This document shows positions 1 through 10,138 of a stretch of DNA of 64,000 nucleotides, in pieces. A program made the translations under genes and the position numbers. Numbering within the stretch: the stretch's first letter is position 1; every line of letters starts with the position of its first letter. This DNA is from Amyloporia xantha (lineage: Eukaryota > Basidiomycota > Agaricomycetes > Polyporales > Adustoporiaceae): positions 124,001 through 188,000 of the forward strand of contig JAYKKR010000027.1 of the NCBI GenBank assembly GCA_036971615.1, written 5' to 3'. The notes below the pieces were generated by a model that was not told where the DNA came from, made no database searches, and saw nothing but the letters and a program-made list of their open reading frames with translations.

Positions 1-452
1 AACACAATTGATACACGGAAACTATACATATATGGTCCTAAAATTCGGCCTGCTGCATTCGCTCAATCACCATCACCAACCCAGGTACAAATGCAAAACA
101 TGGAGGACTGCTCGACCAGAGGACGTGATATCAATCGGTCTTCTTAGTGTTTGCCGTTTCAGCTTGACTGTGAGATGTATGAGCAGCCTGATCGGCAGCA
201 GTCTAGGGTACACAAGCTTGATTACTACCGAAAGCATTCGATGAGGAGTGTGAAGGTGATTTACCGATGTATCAGGATCCGCCGGTGGCCGCAAGGAAGC
301 ACTGGCCTAGACAAAATGTTTCAGTATCTAAAGAGCAGTAGAAACATTTAACAGACCGTCTCCAGAATTCGCCGGAGGTTATCCTTTGAGATACAATCAG
401 CGAGCTGCGAGTAGATGTATTTGGCAATGGGCAGAGTCTGCAGGAACGGCTT
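1..452. other. no gene recognised
   Basis: This left edge lies downstream of the dehydrogenase-like gene on the minus strand. I see only short overlapping open frames without recognisable motifs, and no repeat or RNA gene that I can support. Confidence 0.4.
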
Positions 453-1666
453 TCAGGACAGGAGCGTGTGGGAGAGAATGTGCGCCCGTACCACCCGGAG
501 AGCATAGCGGTAGTAGTCGACCATGGTCGGCGTGGCGATATGGTCGAGAACTTGCGCGGCGCGTGACATCTCCAAAGAGGTGGACAGCAGGATGACGCTC
601 AAGGATCGCACGTCGATGCCTTGCCCTCGGATTTCACTGGCCAGACCACGGGTGAATGTCGACATGAAGGACCAGCTCACAGCAGACGACAGCGAATCGC
701 GAGCGACGTCAGATGAAACAACGTTCACTATCAAGCCTCGTTTTCTGCGGCCGCAAAGAATGCTGTTAGTGAGGACAGATAGACATCTCAAGGCGGGATC
801 CTACCTTTCCACCATCCCGCGCAAGACCAGCTTCGTCATTCTCACAACGGCATTCGCATTCGCAACGAGCATATCACTGGCCTCTTGGTCGGAAGCTTCT
901 ACGAAGTTCTTCGGGGACTCGTATATTTCGTCGACGTTGTTGACTAGACTTCAATCAGTACAATAGATGAACGGGTTCAGAGGACATCTACCCAGAACAC
1001 CGATATCTAGGCCATCGATCTCTGCCTCCAGGTTCTTCCACTCTTGGTCGTCGTGACTTTTCCCAAGGTCGAACGGCACAGCTTTGGTATGGATCTTGCA
1101 GTCCGGGGGACTGTTCCCTTCTGTAAACCATAATCGCCCGAGGTATATTACAGTCAACACAAATTGCAGTCGCTCCAAACAAAGAATGTTAACCCACGTA
1201 GCTCCAAGACCAAGACATCCAGGGCACTGCTGTCACCTCCGGTGACCATAACATTGAAGCCCTCACGAGCCAAGCGAAGGGAGTATTGTCTAGCATTCCC
1301 GACTGTTGCATGGGTGACAACTATTCGTCCATTATTAGTTACACACGAGCAATTTGGAATCAAATGAACACACCTGCCCATGCACCCTTTCCAGCCCCAT
1401 ATTTGTTCAGCTAATGGAGCACATCAGCATCACGCCTTTTGCATACATGAATATCGTACACTGTTGTATGCCTTGAGGAATTGCAGCAGCGCTCGAACGG
1501 CCACTTTGAGCAAGGCTAGAAAGCCGACGAAAATGAAGAAATACGCAATAAAGCTATGGCGTTCCACTTCTCGACAGACGAGCTTAGGTCAGATTTGTCA
1601 TGATAGCGGAGAATTAGGGAGCACTGTACGAACAGAATCCGCGATGGTGATGATGATGGACAACAT
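453..1666 (-). CDS. short-chain dehydrogenase, 3-ketoacyl-CoA reductase-like, probable pseudoenzyme
   Basis: Seven exons can be joined at good splice sites: 1634-1666, 1460-1582, 1374-1410, 1198-1320, 992-1120, 805-943 and 453-744. Together they make 876 nt (291 aa) with no stop. The product resembles the very-long-chain 3-oxoacyl-CoA reductase branch (KAR/IFA38) of the SDR superfamily, an ER membrane enzyme of fatty acid elongation: a hydrophobic N-terminal segment, then KYGAGKGAWAVVT, LDIGVLVNNV and KRGLIVNV. The enzyme motifs are damaged. The cofactor motif TGxxxGxG reads THATVGNA, NNVG reads NNVD, and in the YxxxK active site Tyr is Ser and Lys is Trp (SAVSWSFMSTF). The frame and all splice sites are nevertheless kept, which argues for a non-catalytic paralogue rather than an old pseudogene. 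The first exon (11 codons) is the least certain part. Confidence 0.72.
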
Positions 1667-2461
1667 GGAGTCGGCCCCCCTGATTATAATGGTAGTAGTG
1701 AGGATCGATCATCTTGTATTGACTGTTGTAAATTGGAGAGTCGTTGCACTGCGCCACAGGTCTGAATTTAAACGGAAATCAAGCCTGCGGAGATAACAGC
1801 GACGTGTCGATAGAATGATAGATGCGCAGCCTAAACTGCCTTCTAGGAATACGTGTCAGACACGTCGCTGCTGCGTCGCTGCTGCGCACTGTCATTCTGT
1901 GCACAATGCCACGATCCAGACATCCTTATACCTATGCCATCATAAATGGCTCACGGCGGGCAAGAAACCGTGTGTGACTATCGACTCGGAAATGATCTGG
2001 GCAACCTATAAATAGCCTCCACAGATTGACTTTCGAGCCGACAACAAATACCGAGACACATTCCCTGGTTGGAAATGACATTTGCTATGGGCGACTGTAA
2101 AGAGAAAACATGACCAGGATATGGGAAATCAAAAGCTAGACGTGCCTGTCCTCAGAAAGTTGACATCCCCTTGGCGCAGTCACGTAGAGACACCTTCTAG
2201 TTGCGCGTCTGATATTACAAGGCGTTGAGCGACTGACAACCTCACCTTAAACGGACTTGGAGACCACCGCTGACTCTTGCTACATTCGATTAACCTATCT
2301 TGCATTCGGTTGATGAACCCCTAAGCATGTTCAATTTCACTATCCTCATGCGTGCTAACTTGCTGGCGGGAGAATATAGATAGGTTACAGAAATCACAAT
2401 CTATCACGGCAGATGTTCTATGCTCAACGCAAAGTCACCAGCTCTGTCAAAGGAGTAAGAA
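1667..2461. other. intergenic, nothing recognised
   Basis: About 800 bp between the dehydrogenase-like gene and the glutathione reductase remnant. Short open frames only; none has a motif, plausible splicing or a repeat partner in the window. Confidence 0.4.
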
Positions 2462-2494
2462 AATTCATCAGTCACGATTCGTGACTGATGAATT
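2462..2494. repeat. perfect 33-nt palindrome
   Basis: Two 16-nt arms (AATTCATCAGTCACGA and its exact reverse complement) are separated by a single T. The palindrome lies directly beyond the 3' end of the glutathione reductase remnant. It could form a tight hairpin; no function is evident. Confidence 0.9.
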
Positions 2495-2497
2495 CTC

Positions 2498-3600
2498 TCA
2501 CTCCGATTCCTCACACCAAACCACGACTTTGTACAATAAATCACTCTCACCTTCGCCATATGTAGGGTGGATCGCCACTCTATCGCCTGCATCCTTTTTC
2601 GCCGTACCCATCTTCACAGCCTCTACCTCCGAGTCGTCGCTACCGAGGCCGATAACGTGGATACCCACAACGCACTCTTCCGGACCTGTGCAGATCAATT
2701 TGCACATTCAAGTTGACGGCTCATCAGGCTTGTCACTTATATCGAGTACCAGAGTAGAGCGTGCAGCTTTTATATTTGTCTGTTCGTGACGCATACCAAG
2801 CACACACGAGTGAGCTGTCAGCGATGAGCTATGAAAAACGGAGTGCAACACGTGCAGAGCTTGATGGTCTCGTCGCCATATTTATTGCGAACCTCGGGCT
2901 CTGTCAGACCAACCGTGGAGCCATTAACGGATGTCTGCAATAAGTGTCAATGTGCGCATGCTACAATCAGTCAATCTTCGTTTCACCTGATAGAGAACAA
3001 CAGTTCGTACAAGAACATGGCCGTCAGATTGTTCCCATAATCGTTCAACTTGTCCTCTTTGAACTGTTGGTCTGCATACAGCCTGTTGCTCAGCCTGCTG
3101 CAACGACAACCCGACGTCTCCGAGCACATGTATACCAGGCACGCTGCTGTTTGCTACTCGTCACCGACACCCCCTACCTTAACAACGTCTGAGCCCTCGC
3201 GGTGGAAGTCGAACACTGGTTGGCCCATCCATCTCATGGGCACCTCTTCCGGAATGCGAGCGCAGGGTCGAACGTCCTTGGGACGTGGTCTCCATGAATG
3301 AGCATGTGTACCTCGTGCAGAGCACGCCCGCAAATTCGACAGCAGTATAGGCCCTAGCCAGCACCAACACTGTTACTCATATCGAAAGCCCGTCCGAGTC
3401 GATGCCCAACCTCATGCCACTGGCAGGGATAAGGTCCTTCCGCTGGGAATCGTCAGCTGTGTGCCAGTAGCGACGTCTGTCTTGTCTGTCTTGACTCTCG
3501 AGCTCGTCTTGAGATGCATCGGCGCGCGTGGCCTGAACGACGATGGGAGACTCAGGATGCGTGCAGCGTCGGTCGTGATGCATTTCCACGCATTCATGAA
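2498..3600 (-). pseudogene. glutathione reductase remnant
   Basis: Pieces of a glutathione reductase (NADPH-dependent flavoprotein disulfide reductase) occur in correct order on the minus strand but in different frames. From 5' to 3' they are GIDSDG (about 3385-3400), AYTAVEFAGVL (about 3320-3350, the segment leading to the NADPH site), IHVLGDVG (about 3115-3140, the FAD-binding GDV motif), TVGLTEPEVRNKYG (about 2870-2920) and the C-terminal interface CVVGIHVIGLGSD plus VAIHPT (about 2550-2700). The LQGFAVA stretch normally between the last two is missing. The distance between the AVEFAGV and GDV motifs is about half that expected, and stops separate the pieces. The redox CxxxxC region was not found. 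I read this as a decayed duplicate, not a working gene. Confidence 0.75.
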
Positions 3601-4204
3601 CTAGACGGAAAATAAGGCGAGTGACGTGAACCTTCTTGAATATTCACATTCAGGTTCATTACTGCACCGGATCAGGTTTCCAATAATATGTTGTCCGACG
3701 ACCTGAGCATATGCGTCTGTGCAGGAGATAGTCACGAAATGTGAGTATTCCGTGGCCCGGCCCGATGTTCCTTGCGGGACGCGCGATCGCGCGCTACAAT
3801 AATTAAATACTATGCCGTTCAAAGTGTACATTAATTATTTTCCCCCGCGCGGCCATGTCGCGCGCCAGAATCACGTGTACGCCTCTTCGCGCACGGCGAT
3901 TGTACATGCCTTATCAACAGAGAAACTCGTTTTACAAGAAACCTCGTTTTACTTGCCCGCACGTACACACTGCGGGGACGCACGCGCGCGGGAGGTGTCG
4001 CGCACGCACGATCCAGGAGTATCACGCACGCGCACGGCGGCAAGAACCGTGCGCACGGCGAGGGCGACATGCGCACGCACGCGCACGGTGGCCATCTGCG
4101 ATCGACGAAGGCAAACAGAACAATCAGGATACACCGTACGTCTCTTCGATGCCATCGCTCCTACGAGATACAGTGAAGCTAATAAATTTAGTAAAGGACG
4201 TATT
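3601..4204. other. non-genic region with CG/CA-rich simple sequence
   Basis: No convincing gene. About 3960-4095 is dense in CGCACG/GCGCAC alternating purine-pyrimidine steps, which produces long overlapping Arg-rich open frames on both strands that I take as artefacts. It also contains the 54-bp repeat listed at 3811-3864. Confidence 0.5.
3811..3864 (+). repeat. dispersed inverted repeat, copy 1
   Basis: This stretch, beginning TATGCCGTTCAAAGTGTAC and running through TTTTCCCCCGCGCGGCCATG, is almost identical to the reverse complement of 25236-25290. The flanks differ. Part of it (CCGCGCGGCCATGTCGCGCG) can fold on itself. It may be the end of a mobile element, but no target duplication was found. 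Confidence 0.7.
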
Positions 4205-5264
4205 CTAGACCTTCATCAAGGGATCGTCGCGCATTTCGAGCGCATAGCTTGCTTGGAGCTCAATAGCTTTGTCGATAATACGCTCCTCCTCCCCAAATGC
4301 TCCTGAGTCCATGACCAACCCCACAGCTGCCTCCCGACAGCCTACTGTCATTCCATCAAGGGTGAGCTTCATCACCTCTTCGGGCCCGCTCATGAGGCTC
4401 AGTGCGAGATATGGATCCGGATGCAATAACTGTTTGCCAATTTTCTGCAGCCATCTCTCGGACCATACGCGAATGCATTGTTTATGATTGGTACAGCCGT
4501 CACATGCCAGGTGGTCAATTTTCGGCGGTACGATGGCGATCGTCTTTCGCAGGAGCTCAGAACTTTCCCGAACGCGCCCTATTAGATTGTGAGTCGGCCA
4601 TCCTAACCACTTCCGTTCCTCATCGGTGAAATCCTTGAGAGGGGTTGAGACAAGCTGACGGAAAGCCGGTCTGACCCAATTTGGGAGATCGAACAGGCGG
4701 GCCAGTCGAAGTCGCAGTGCAGGACGAATTTGGCCTTCAATCTGTTGAAGGTAATAGATGGCCCATTTGCGTGCACTTGGAGCTCCCCACTGTGATGCTA
4801 CTTTCAGCACGGCGATAAGACATTCCTGTTCATACGGTGGTTCTTTCCATCTGAAATTGATATTATTGTTAGATAAATTCAAATTGGAACAATGTGGGTA
4901 TCAGACGCACTCTCCGTAGATGTACTCAAGTAAGTACTCGAATTCCTGCACTGAAACCTGAGGTGGCCGCGTCGGGTTGGCCTCACATATCCCGTCGGAC
5001 AGCTGTCCTGCTGGTAGCATGCACATATCCCCCCACAGCTCGATTCCTCTCTTCTGCATGACACTGCTGTGAAGCTTGTATAGAGTGTTTCCAACCTGGT
5101 CATTTTACAATTCAATTGTTGCTGAACTTGCTATTTCACAGATCCATTCGTTGGGACTGACTCACCTGACAAAAGTGATCGCCGTCGGGAAAATAGTAGT
5201 CTGAAGAGTGGATGGGTTCGGCTTTTGAAAGAGGTGATTCTTTGGTGTTCACATGTGGACTCAT
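4205..5264 (-). CDS. BTB/POZ domain protein
   Basis: Three exons, 5166-5264, 4911-5095 and 4205-4850, joined by GT-AG introns of about 60-70 nt, give 930 nt (309 aa). The N-terminal third has the fungal BTB pattern: SSDYYFPDGDHFCQVGNTLYKLHSSVMQ followed by EFEYLLEYIYGE. The C-terminal part follows the usual basidiomycete arrangement: a helix around LKVASQWGAPSARKWAI, then LARLFDLPNWVRPAFRQLV, then a Cys/His cluster (CDGCTNHKQC). BTB domains mediate protein-protein contacts, often as cullin-3 adaptors. No kelch or MATH partner domain is present, so the target is unknown. The start codon is the first ATG of exon 1. Confidence 0.8.
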
Positions 5265-5487
5265 GGAGTAGAATATAGATGTATGGCTGTTGTTTTGGTG
5301 CAATGAGGACAAGGGAAGTCTGATGTGAGCTCAAGGGGCTGAGACAACCGAACGCAAGAACTGACTTCGGCCGCGCCGCCGCGGCTATTTCCCGAATTGG
5401 GTACAGTGCCTACGCCGCCTGTCTTGTTGCACCCCTGGTCGATATTGTACTCCTACGCATGCACTACTTAGCTATCCTATTGCCGAC

Positions 5488-6933
5488 ATGCTTCATCCAT
5501 TCCCCCCTCTTCCACTGGCCCCAATACATGCTGCTTGGTCAGCAAATATCCGCAATGCTTCTAGGCGATTAGAAGAGGCATACCGGCGAGCGTCCCAACT
5601 GCTGCGGCTGGACGATTCTGATCCCCTCCAGCTCCGCTATCATCACGACAAACTCACCAATGACATGCTTCCTATCCTCACAGCTATGGAAATGGACATG
5701 CATGAGGACCCACCCCTCCCATTGGCTTGGATCGAGGCTGCCGCTCTCGCTATCGGTTCACTGATCGTCAAGTTGGAGTCAACACTCCGCGAAACTGATG
5801 GAATGTAGGTCTACAGTAACCGGCATCTTATTATAGTGAAAGTTCATACATGTTGCCCTTCAGAGATCGCTCCAATGCTGTAGACATTGCGCCGGTAACT
5901 ATCGAATACAGCCGCCATGCTGGTCGCCCTCACAAACACATTGACCGGGCCTACCTGACCGAAATCATGTCACCCAGCCGCAATATCTCAATATCAAACT
6001 TAGCCAAGATCTTGGGAATTCACCGCCATACTGTGCGAAAGGAACTTCGTGCATATGGGCTGAGGAGGGACTATTCCTCGATATCTGACGCCGATCTCGA
6101 TCTCATTATCCGTGCATACAAGGAGCGAAAGCCCGAATCTGGAATCCGGTACTTGATTGCGACCCTGCGTCGACATGGCTTGCGCATTCAGAAGACACGC
6201 ATCTACCAGTCCTTGGGCCGGGTGGATGGCCTCGGCCGTGCTCTACGACAGCGGCATACAATACAGCGCAGAAAATACCATTCATCGCGCCCGAATGCAC
6301 TCTGGCATTGCGATGGCCACCACAAGCTCATCCACTGGGGTATTGTCATTCATGGATTCATAGATGGTTTCTGTAGAACTGTACGTCTTAGTGTGAAGTT
6401 ATCATTATGTCGGCGAAACTGAGTCTCAACTTGAACAACTGAATGCGGCGGTTGCTGGCAGGTCACTGGATTGCAAGCAAGCAACAACAATCTTGCCTCC
6501 ACAGTGTTGGATGTATTCCTCAGTGCGACGGAGACATATGGAATACCATCCCATGTGCATGGTGACCGAGGAGGCGAGAACATTGATGTCTCTGTATGGA
6601 TGATTTTATGGCGCGGTCCAAACAGAGCATCATTTATGTGGGGCAGGTATGTCTGGCCACAGCTTTCAAATAAGAATATCCATTGAATCATGTATAGCTC
6701 TACTCGAAATACGCGAATAGAGCGACTCTGGGTCGAAGTCGGGCGCCAATTCTGCCACGAGTGGCGAGCTTTCTTCACTCGTCTTGAGCGATGCCATTTT
6801 CTTGACCGCTCGAGTGCAACACACCTCTGGCTGTTACAGCGTCTGTTTCTCCATGTCATAAATGAAGATTGTCTATCTTTCCAAGCGGACTGGAACGCTC
6901 ATCCGATTTCGGGTCCTGATACCAATGATCGAA
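5488..6933 (+). pseudogene. integrase-core (rve superfamily) gene, 5' part, split by transposons
   Basis: Exons 5488-5804, 5864-6380, 6462-6646 and 6698-6933 encode the first 418 or so residues of a 599-aa integrase-core protein of a kind common in Agaricomycetes. Visible parts are a helix-turn-helix-like segment (ISNLAKILGIHRHTVRKEL), SGIRYLIATLRRHGL, and an RNase H-like DDE core with RPNALWHCDGHHK (first Asp), HVHGDRGGENIDV (second Asp) and NTRIERLW (Glu). Coding stops making sense at 6933, where the 9571-bp Plavaka element begins. The gene resumes at 16507-16681 and 22471-22900. With both insertions removed the coding length is 1800 nt. Whether the protein was a domesticated integrase or belonged to an older mobile element cannot be told from here. 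Confidence 0.8.
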
Positions 6934-6982
6934 CATCAGGAAAAAACATTTTGCCCTGTAGTGCCCTGCCAGTCCTACGTAG
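6934..6982 (+). repeat. left terminal inverted repeat of the Plavaka element
   Basis: Imperfect inverted repeat partner of 16457-16504. The outer 13 nt (CATCAGGAAAAAA) match exactly and the rest matches with small gaps through the word CTACGT. Confidence 0.7.
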
Positions 6983-7291
6983 CTGACGTGGCCCACGTAG
7001 AGGCCTCTTGTAGCTATGGAGTGCTACATTGTGAGACATAGTGCCCACCGGAGCTACATGTGTCCCTGTCGTCTCAGAAGAGCACTATGTATTGCTATGT
7101 ATTTCCAAGTTGTCTTCGCCAGCGGGATGTGACGAAAAAATATATTTTTGTGTCCAAAATGATCACACAGAAGTAGATAACAGTCTTATAGCACGACAAT
7201 CCCATTCAACAGCTGCAGAAGTGGCAGATACAAGGTCTAGTTTAAGCCCTAAGCCCAGACAGTCATCATCTTCCGAGGCACTCCAAGTGGC

Positions 7292-8368
7292 TTAGTACGG
7301 TGCCGTAGAGGGGGGCTATACATGTCAGATTGAGGTGAGTAGCTCTGCCACCACAACCAAAACATACTTACTACATTCTCTTTCATGTCGTCCTCCGGGT
7401 CAATGATCCCTAGGAAGACTTCACGCCAGTAGCGATCGCTCTCGTCTGGTTGAGATGACGGCACGACATGCTGACGGCGGCGCACCAACGGGCGCCGAGG
7501 CGTGGGTGTCGTCGCATTCTGATCTTCAGATCTCCGCTGGGCCTCCATGGCTTCCTGTCTACGCCAGGCTATGGCCACCTCCTAGTGGGATTTATTTTAA
7601 ATCTCAGTACACACTTTACAATGGGACTTCCGGAGAGCATACCTTCGGAATTCGACGGACCAGTTTTGCGCGTGGTGGTGTCCCTGCTCCAGGAAGTTCG
7701 GTGCGTTCAGCTAATCCTTCAGCTGCAGAGGTCTGCGCGCTGATCTTAAGAGTTGTGCACATATGAACGCCCGCAAGAGCACGAAATCAATGCAGCGCGC
7801 TTACCACAGAATTCAACATGTCTGCACCAGGCATGGCATGGCCCTCCGACTCGGACTCGGTCTCTGATGACTCTGGTTCGGTCTCTGACTCTGGTTCGGT
7901 CTCTGACTCAGATTCCAGCTTTACCTCGTGTTGAATCTCAGCAGGAAACACTCCGGGAGGCTGAAAATGTGCGGTGGCAGGTATCTCCTTGTTCTGATGA
8001 GGAATTGCTGGCATCGTTGTCGTGAGCAACGCCTCGTCGTGCGGCACGCCTGCTCCGTCGTTGTCAGCCAATCGATGCCGTTTGAATGGATGCAGTGTTC
8101 CCGGATCGCTAAAGCGCCGCTTGACTTTGGTCTTATCTCTTGGACAGACTACAGGCATTGAGACTGCAGTGACTGGTGGTGGTGCTGCTGGCCCTGGTAC
8201 CATCTCAAGCCTGAGGCACTGGTGTGCGCATCATATGAGTAACACATTGTCATCTCTGTGAGATTGGTGACTCACGAGGGTTCCAGAGGGCGGAGGTTGG
8301 ATCATTAGCAATGTGATCGGGTTGCTGGCCTGAATGTTGACAGAGTGGGTTGTGGAGGAACCCTCCAT
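7292..8368 (-). CDS. Ser/Glu-rich hypothetical protein carried by the Plavaka element
   Basis: Five exons, 8276-8368, 7805-8218, 7643-7744, 7372-7581 and 7292-7315, all multiples of three, give 843 nt (280 aa). I do not recognise the family. The protein has a Pro-rich start, a basic stretch (KTKVKRRF, KRHRL), a repeated acidic SESETEPE tract around residues 145-165, an Arg-rich region (TPRRPLVRRRQ) and a C-terminus with DRYWREVFLGI, EDDMKENV and a short final exon. Composition suggests a disordered nuclear or DNA-associated protein. It lies inside the transposon, on the same strand as the transposase and downstream of it, so it may be a second transposon protein or captured cargo. The start codon could be further upstream. 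Confidence 0.55.
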
Positions 8369-8619
8369 GGCGGCCAACAAGTGAGGGTCGCGCAATGTCG
8401 ATGTCGATGTCGAAGAGGCAGATACCCAGAAAACTGCTAGTTGCCCAAACAGGCAACTCGCACTAGGCGCCCAGAGGCATCGCGTCCGACATCCGAATGG
8501 ATTCAAGTATAACTCTTGGGGCATAAATTGCTAAGCAAAACGCGATGCTGCCTCAATGTATCTTATAACAAATGAACAACTTGGTCACTCAAAATTGTAA
8601 CTCTGGGCAGGATCTCATA

Positions 8620-8803
8620 TGTGAGAACAAACAAAAATCGGTAACTGCGAGCGCGAGTGTCCCGGGCGTAGGCGATGCCCGAAGGGCAATCGCGTGAGGT
8701 ACATACATGAAAATCGATACTTTATATACCCCCCCCTATCCATTTCTGGTCAGGTACTATCGCGGCCAAGCTTGCGAGCTCGCCACGACCGCGTGCTCCA
8801 ACA
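8620..8803 (+). repeat. left LTR of TRIM
   Basis: 184 bp, TG...CA ends, with a TATA-like stretch (TTTATATACC) near 8730. One base shorter than the right LTR, in a C homopolymer. Confidence 0.88.
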
Positions 8804-9426
8804 CACTCCCCCGAGCGAAGCAAGCGAATGCTCACGCGCACTCCCCGCAGCTCAGCACTCCCCCAAGCTCAAATCTCAACTCAGCATCCTCGCAGCCATC
8901 CAAGTCCAATACCATTCCAACAGTCCGACATCCGGCCGATAGTCCATGCTCGAGTGAGCTCCGACGGGCGACCCTTAGGTGCGAAGGTAAGGCGAAAACA
9001 TACAGCGGGCGATCCTCGTCCAAATCCAGCAACTCCAGCAACATCTCCAGCAAAAGTGTTCAATCAGTGCCCTCGGCGAGCAGTTCGGTACCCTCGGCGG
9101 GTCGTCGGTCAGTCAGTTTGTCGTCGTCGGTTCGCGCGTTGGTCGTCGGGATGGTTTCCGGCCCCATCGTGGGCCATGTCTCGGTTCAGCCGCCGGGATC
9201 GGTTTGCACGGTCATTCGATCGTCGCGGTGATGCGCACGCAGTGTTCGGCGCAGTAGTCAGCTTCAGCCCCGTCCGGGCAAGCAGTGAGTCGATGGCGAT
9301 AGCGGTCCGCGGGAAGGTTGACAGGTAATGGCATGCGCGCACGATTCAGCGACACAGCGAGTGGTGGGCTTTCAGCTGCCCCCAGAGCTTCCTGGCAATA
9401 GTCCCCCAGGTGGGCTGACGCGATTG

Positions 9427-9611
9427 TGTGAGAACAAACAAAAATCGGTAACTGCGAGCGCGAGTGTCCCGGGCGTAGGCGATGCCCGAAGGGCAATCGC
9501 GTGAGGTACATACATGAAAATCGATACTTTATATACCCCCCCCCTATCCATTTCTGGTCAGGTACTATCGCGGCCAAGCTTGCGAGCTCGCCACGACCGC
9601 GTGCTCCAACA
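9427..9611 (+). repeat. right LTR of TRIM
   Basis: 185 bp, otherwise the same sequence as the left LTR. It is followed directly by TCATA, the target-site duplication. Confidence 0.88.
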
Positions 9612-9934
9612 TCATATACTATACCTTTCGCCCTTTTGGCGCGCCTATGAGAGGTCACATGAGAGCGAGCTGTCATGTGATCTGTTGGCTCGCAGTTGTC
9701 AGTGGCCTTCTCTTCCATCGTTCGGTGGGCCTGTGCGAAGTTCAATGACCCCTGCTCACGTACGAAATTCATTCTTGAGACCTGTCCTCTTGACGAGCAG
9801 CTTTTCTCCATCCCCACCCAGCTCTCAACCAGAGCCCCTGGCCCGATCAATGAAGTGCTATTGTCCGTCGCGCTCGTCGCTCTTACTGAAGGCCCACTAC
9901 TAGAGGAATTGCGCGACTGACACGGTGTGTGCAT
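9612..9934 (-). other. open frame interrupted by the TRIM, product unknown
   Basis: An open frame starts at 9934 on the minus strand and reaches the TRIM insertion site. If the TRIM and one TCATA copy are removed, it stays open for about 20 more codons beyond 8619 before a stop. I recognise no motif in it. It may be chance, or a small transposon gene that the TRIM has broken. Confidence 0.25.
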
Positions 9935-10138
9935 GCGGTCTCATTGCGTACATTCCCATCAGGCGGACAATCATCCTGCTACTAACGCGCATTTCTGCAG
10001 AATACTCAGTAACACATTTAACTAGGATCCCATGCTGCCACGCAAAGGGTGAGTACCCATGACTTGGCCCATAAATACACGACTCGTCGACGAAGCGACT
10101 CGGAGCCTCTGTGGATGATTGCATGAGAAGCAATAATA

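Larger units (their letters stand above)
8620..9611. mobile_element. miniature LTR retrotransposon (TRIM)
   Basis: Two direct repeats (8620-8803 and 9427-9611) both begin TGTGAGAAC and end CTCCAACA, and differ only by one C in a C-run. The 992-bp element is flanked by the 5-bp duplication TCATA (8615-8619 and 9612-9616). The internal 623 bp is GC-rich and encodes no gag or pol motif that I recognise, so it must depend on another element. This is the structure of a terminal-repeat retrotransposon in miniature. It sits inside the Plavaka element and is therefore younger than that insertion or arrived with it. Confidence 0.85.

Noticed and set aside
453..1381. Dehydrogenase region as a broken pseudogene
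   Set aside because: At first the pieces lay in different frames, but GT-AG introns join all seven exons in phase to 876 nt, so the gene is structurally intact; only the motifs are lost.
3960..4095. Arg-rich proteins on both strands
   Set aside because: Simple CGCACG-type sequence keeps all frames open; no motif or splicing supports coding.
8804..9426. gag-like gene inside the TRIM
   Set aside because: Open frames exist on both strands because the stretch is GC-rich, but none has a zinc knuckle or capsid-like pattern.
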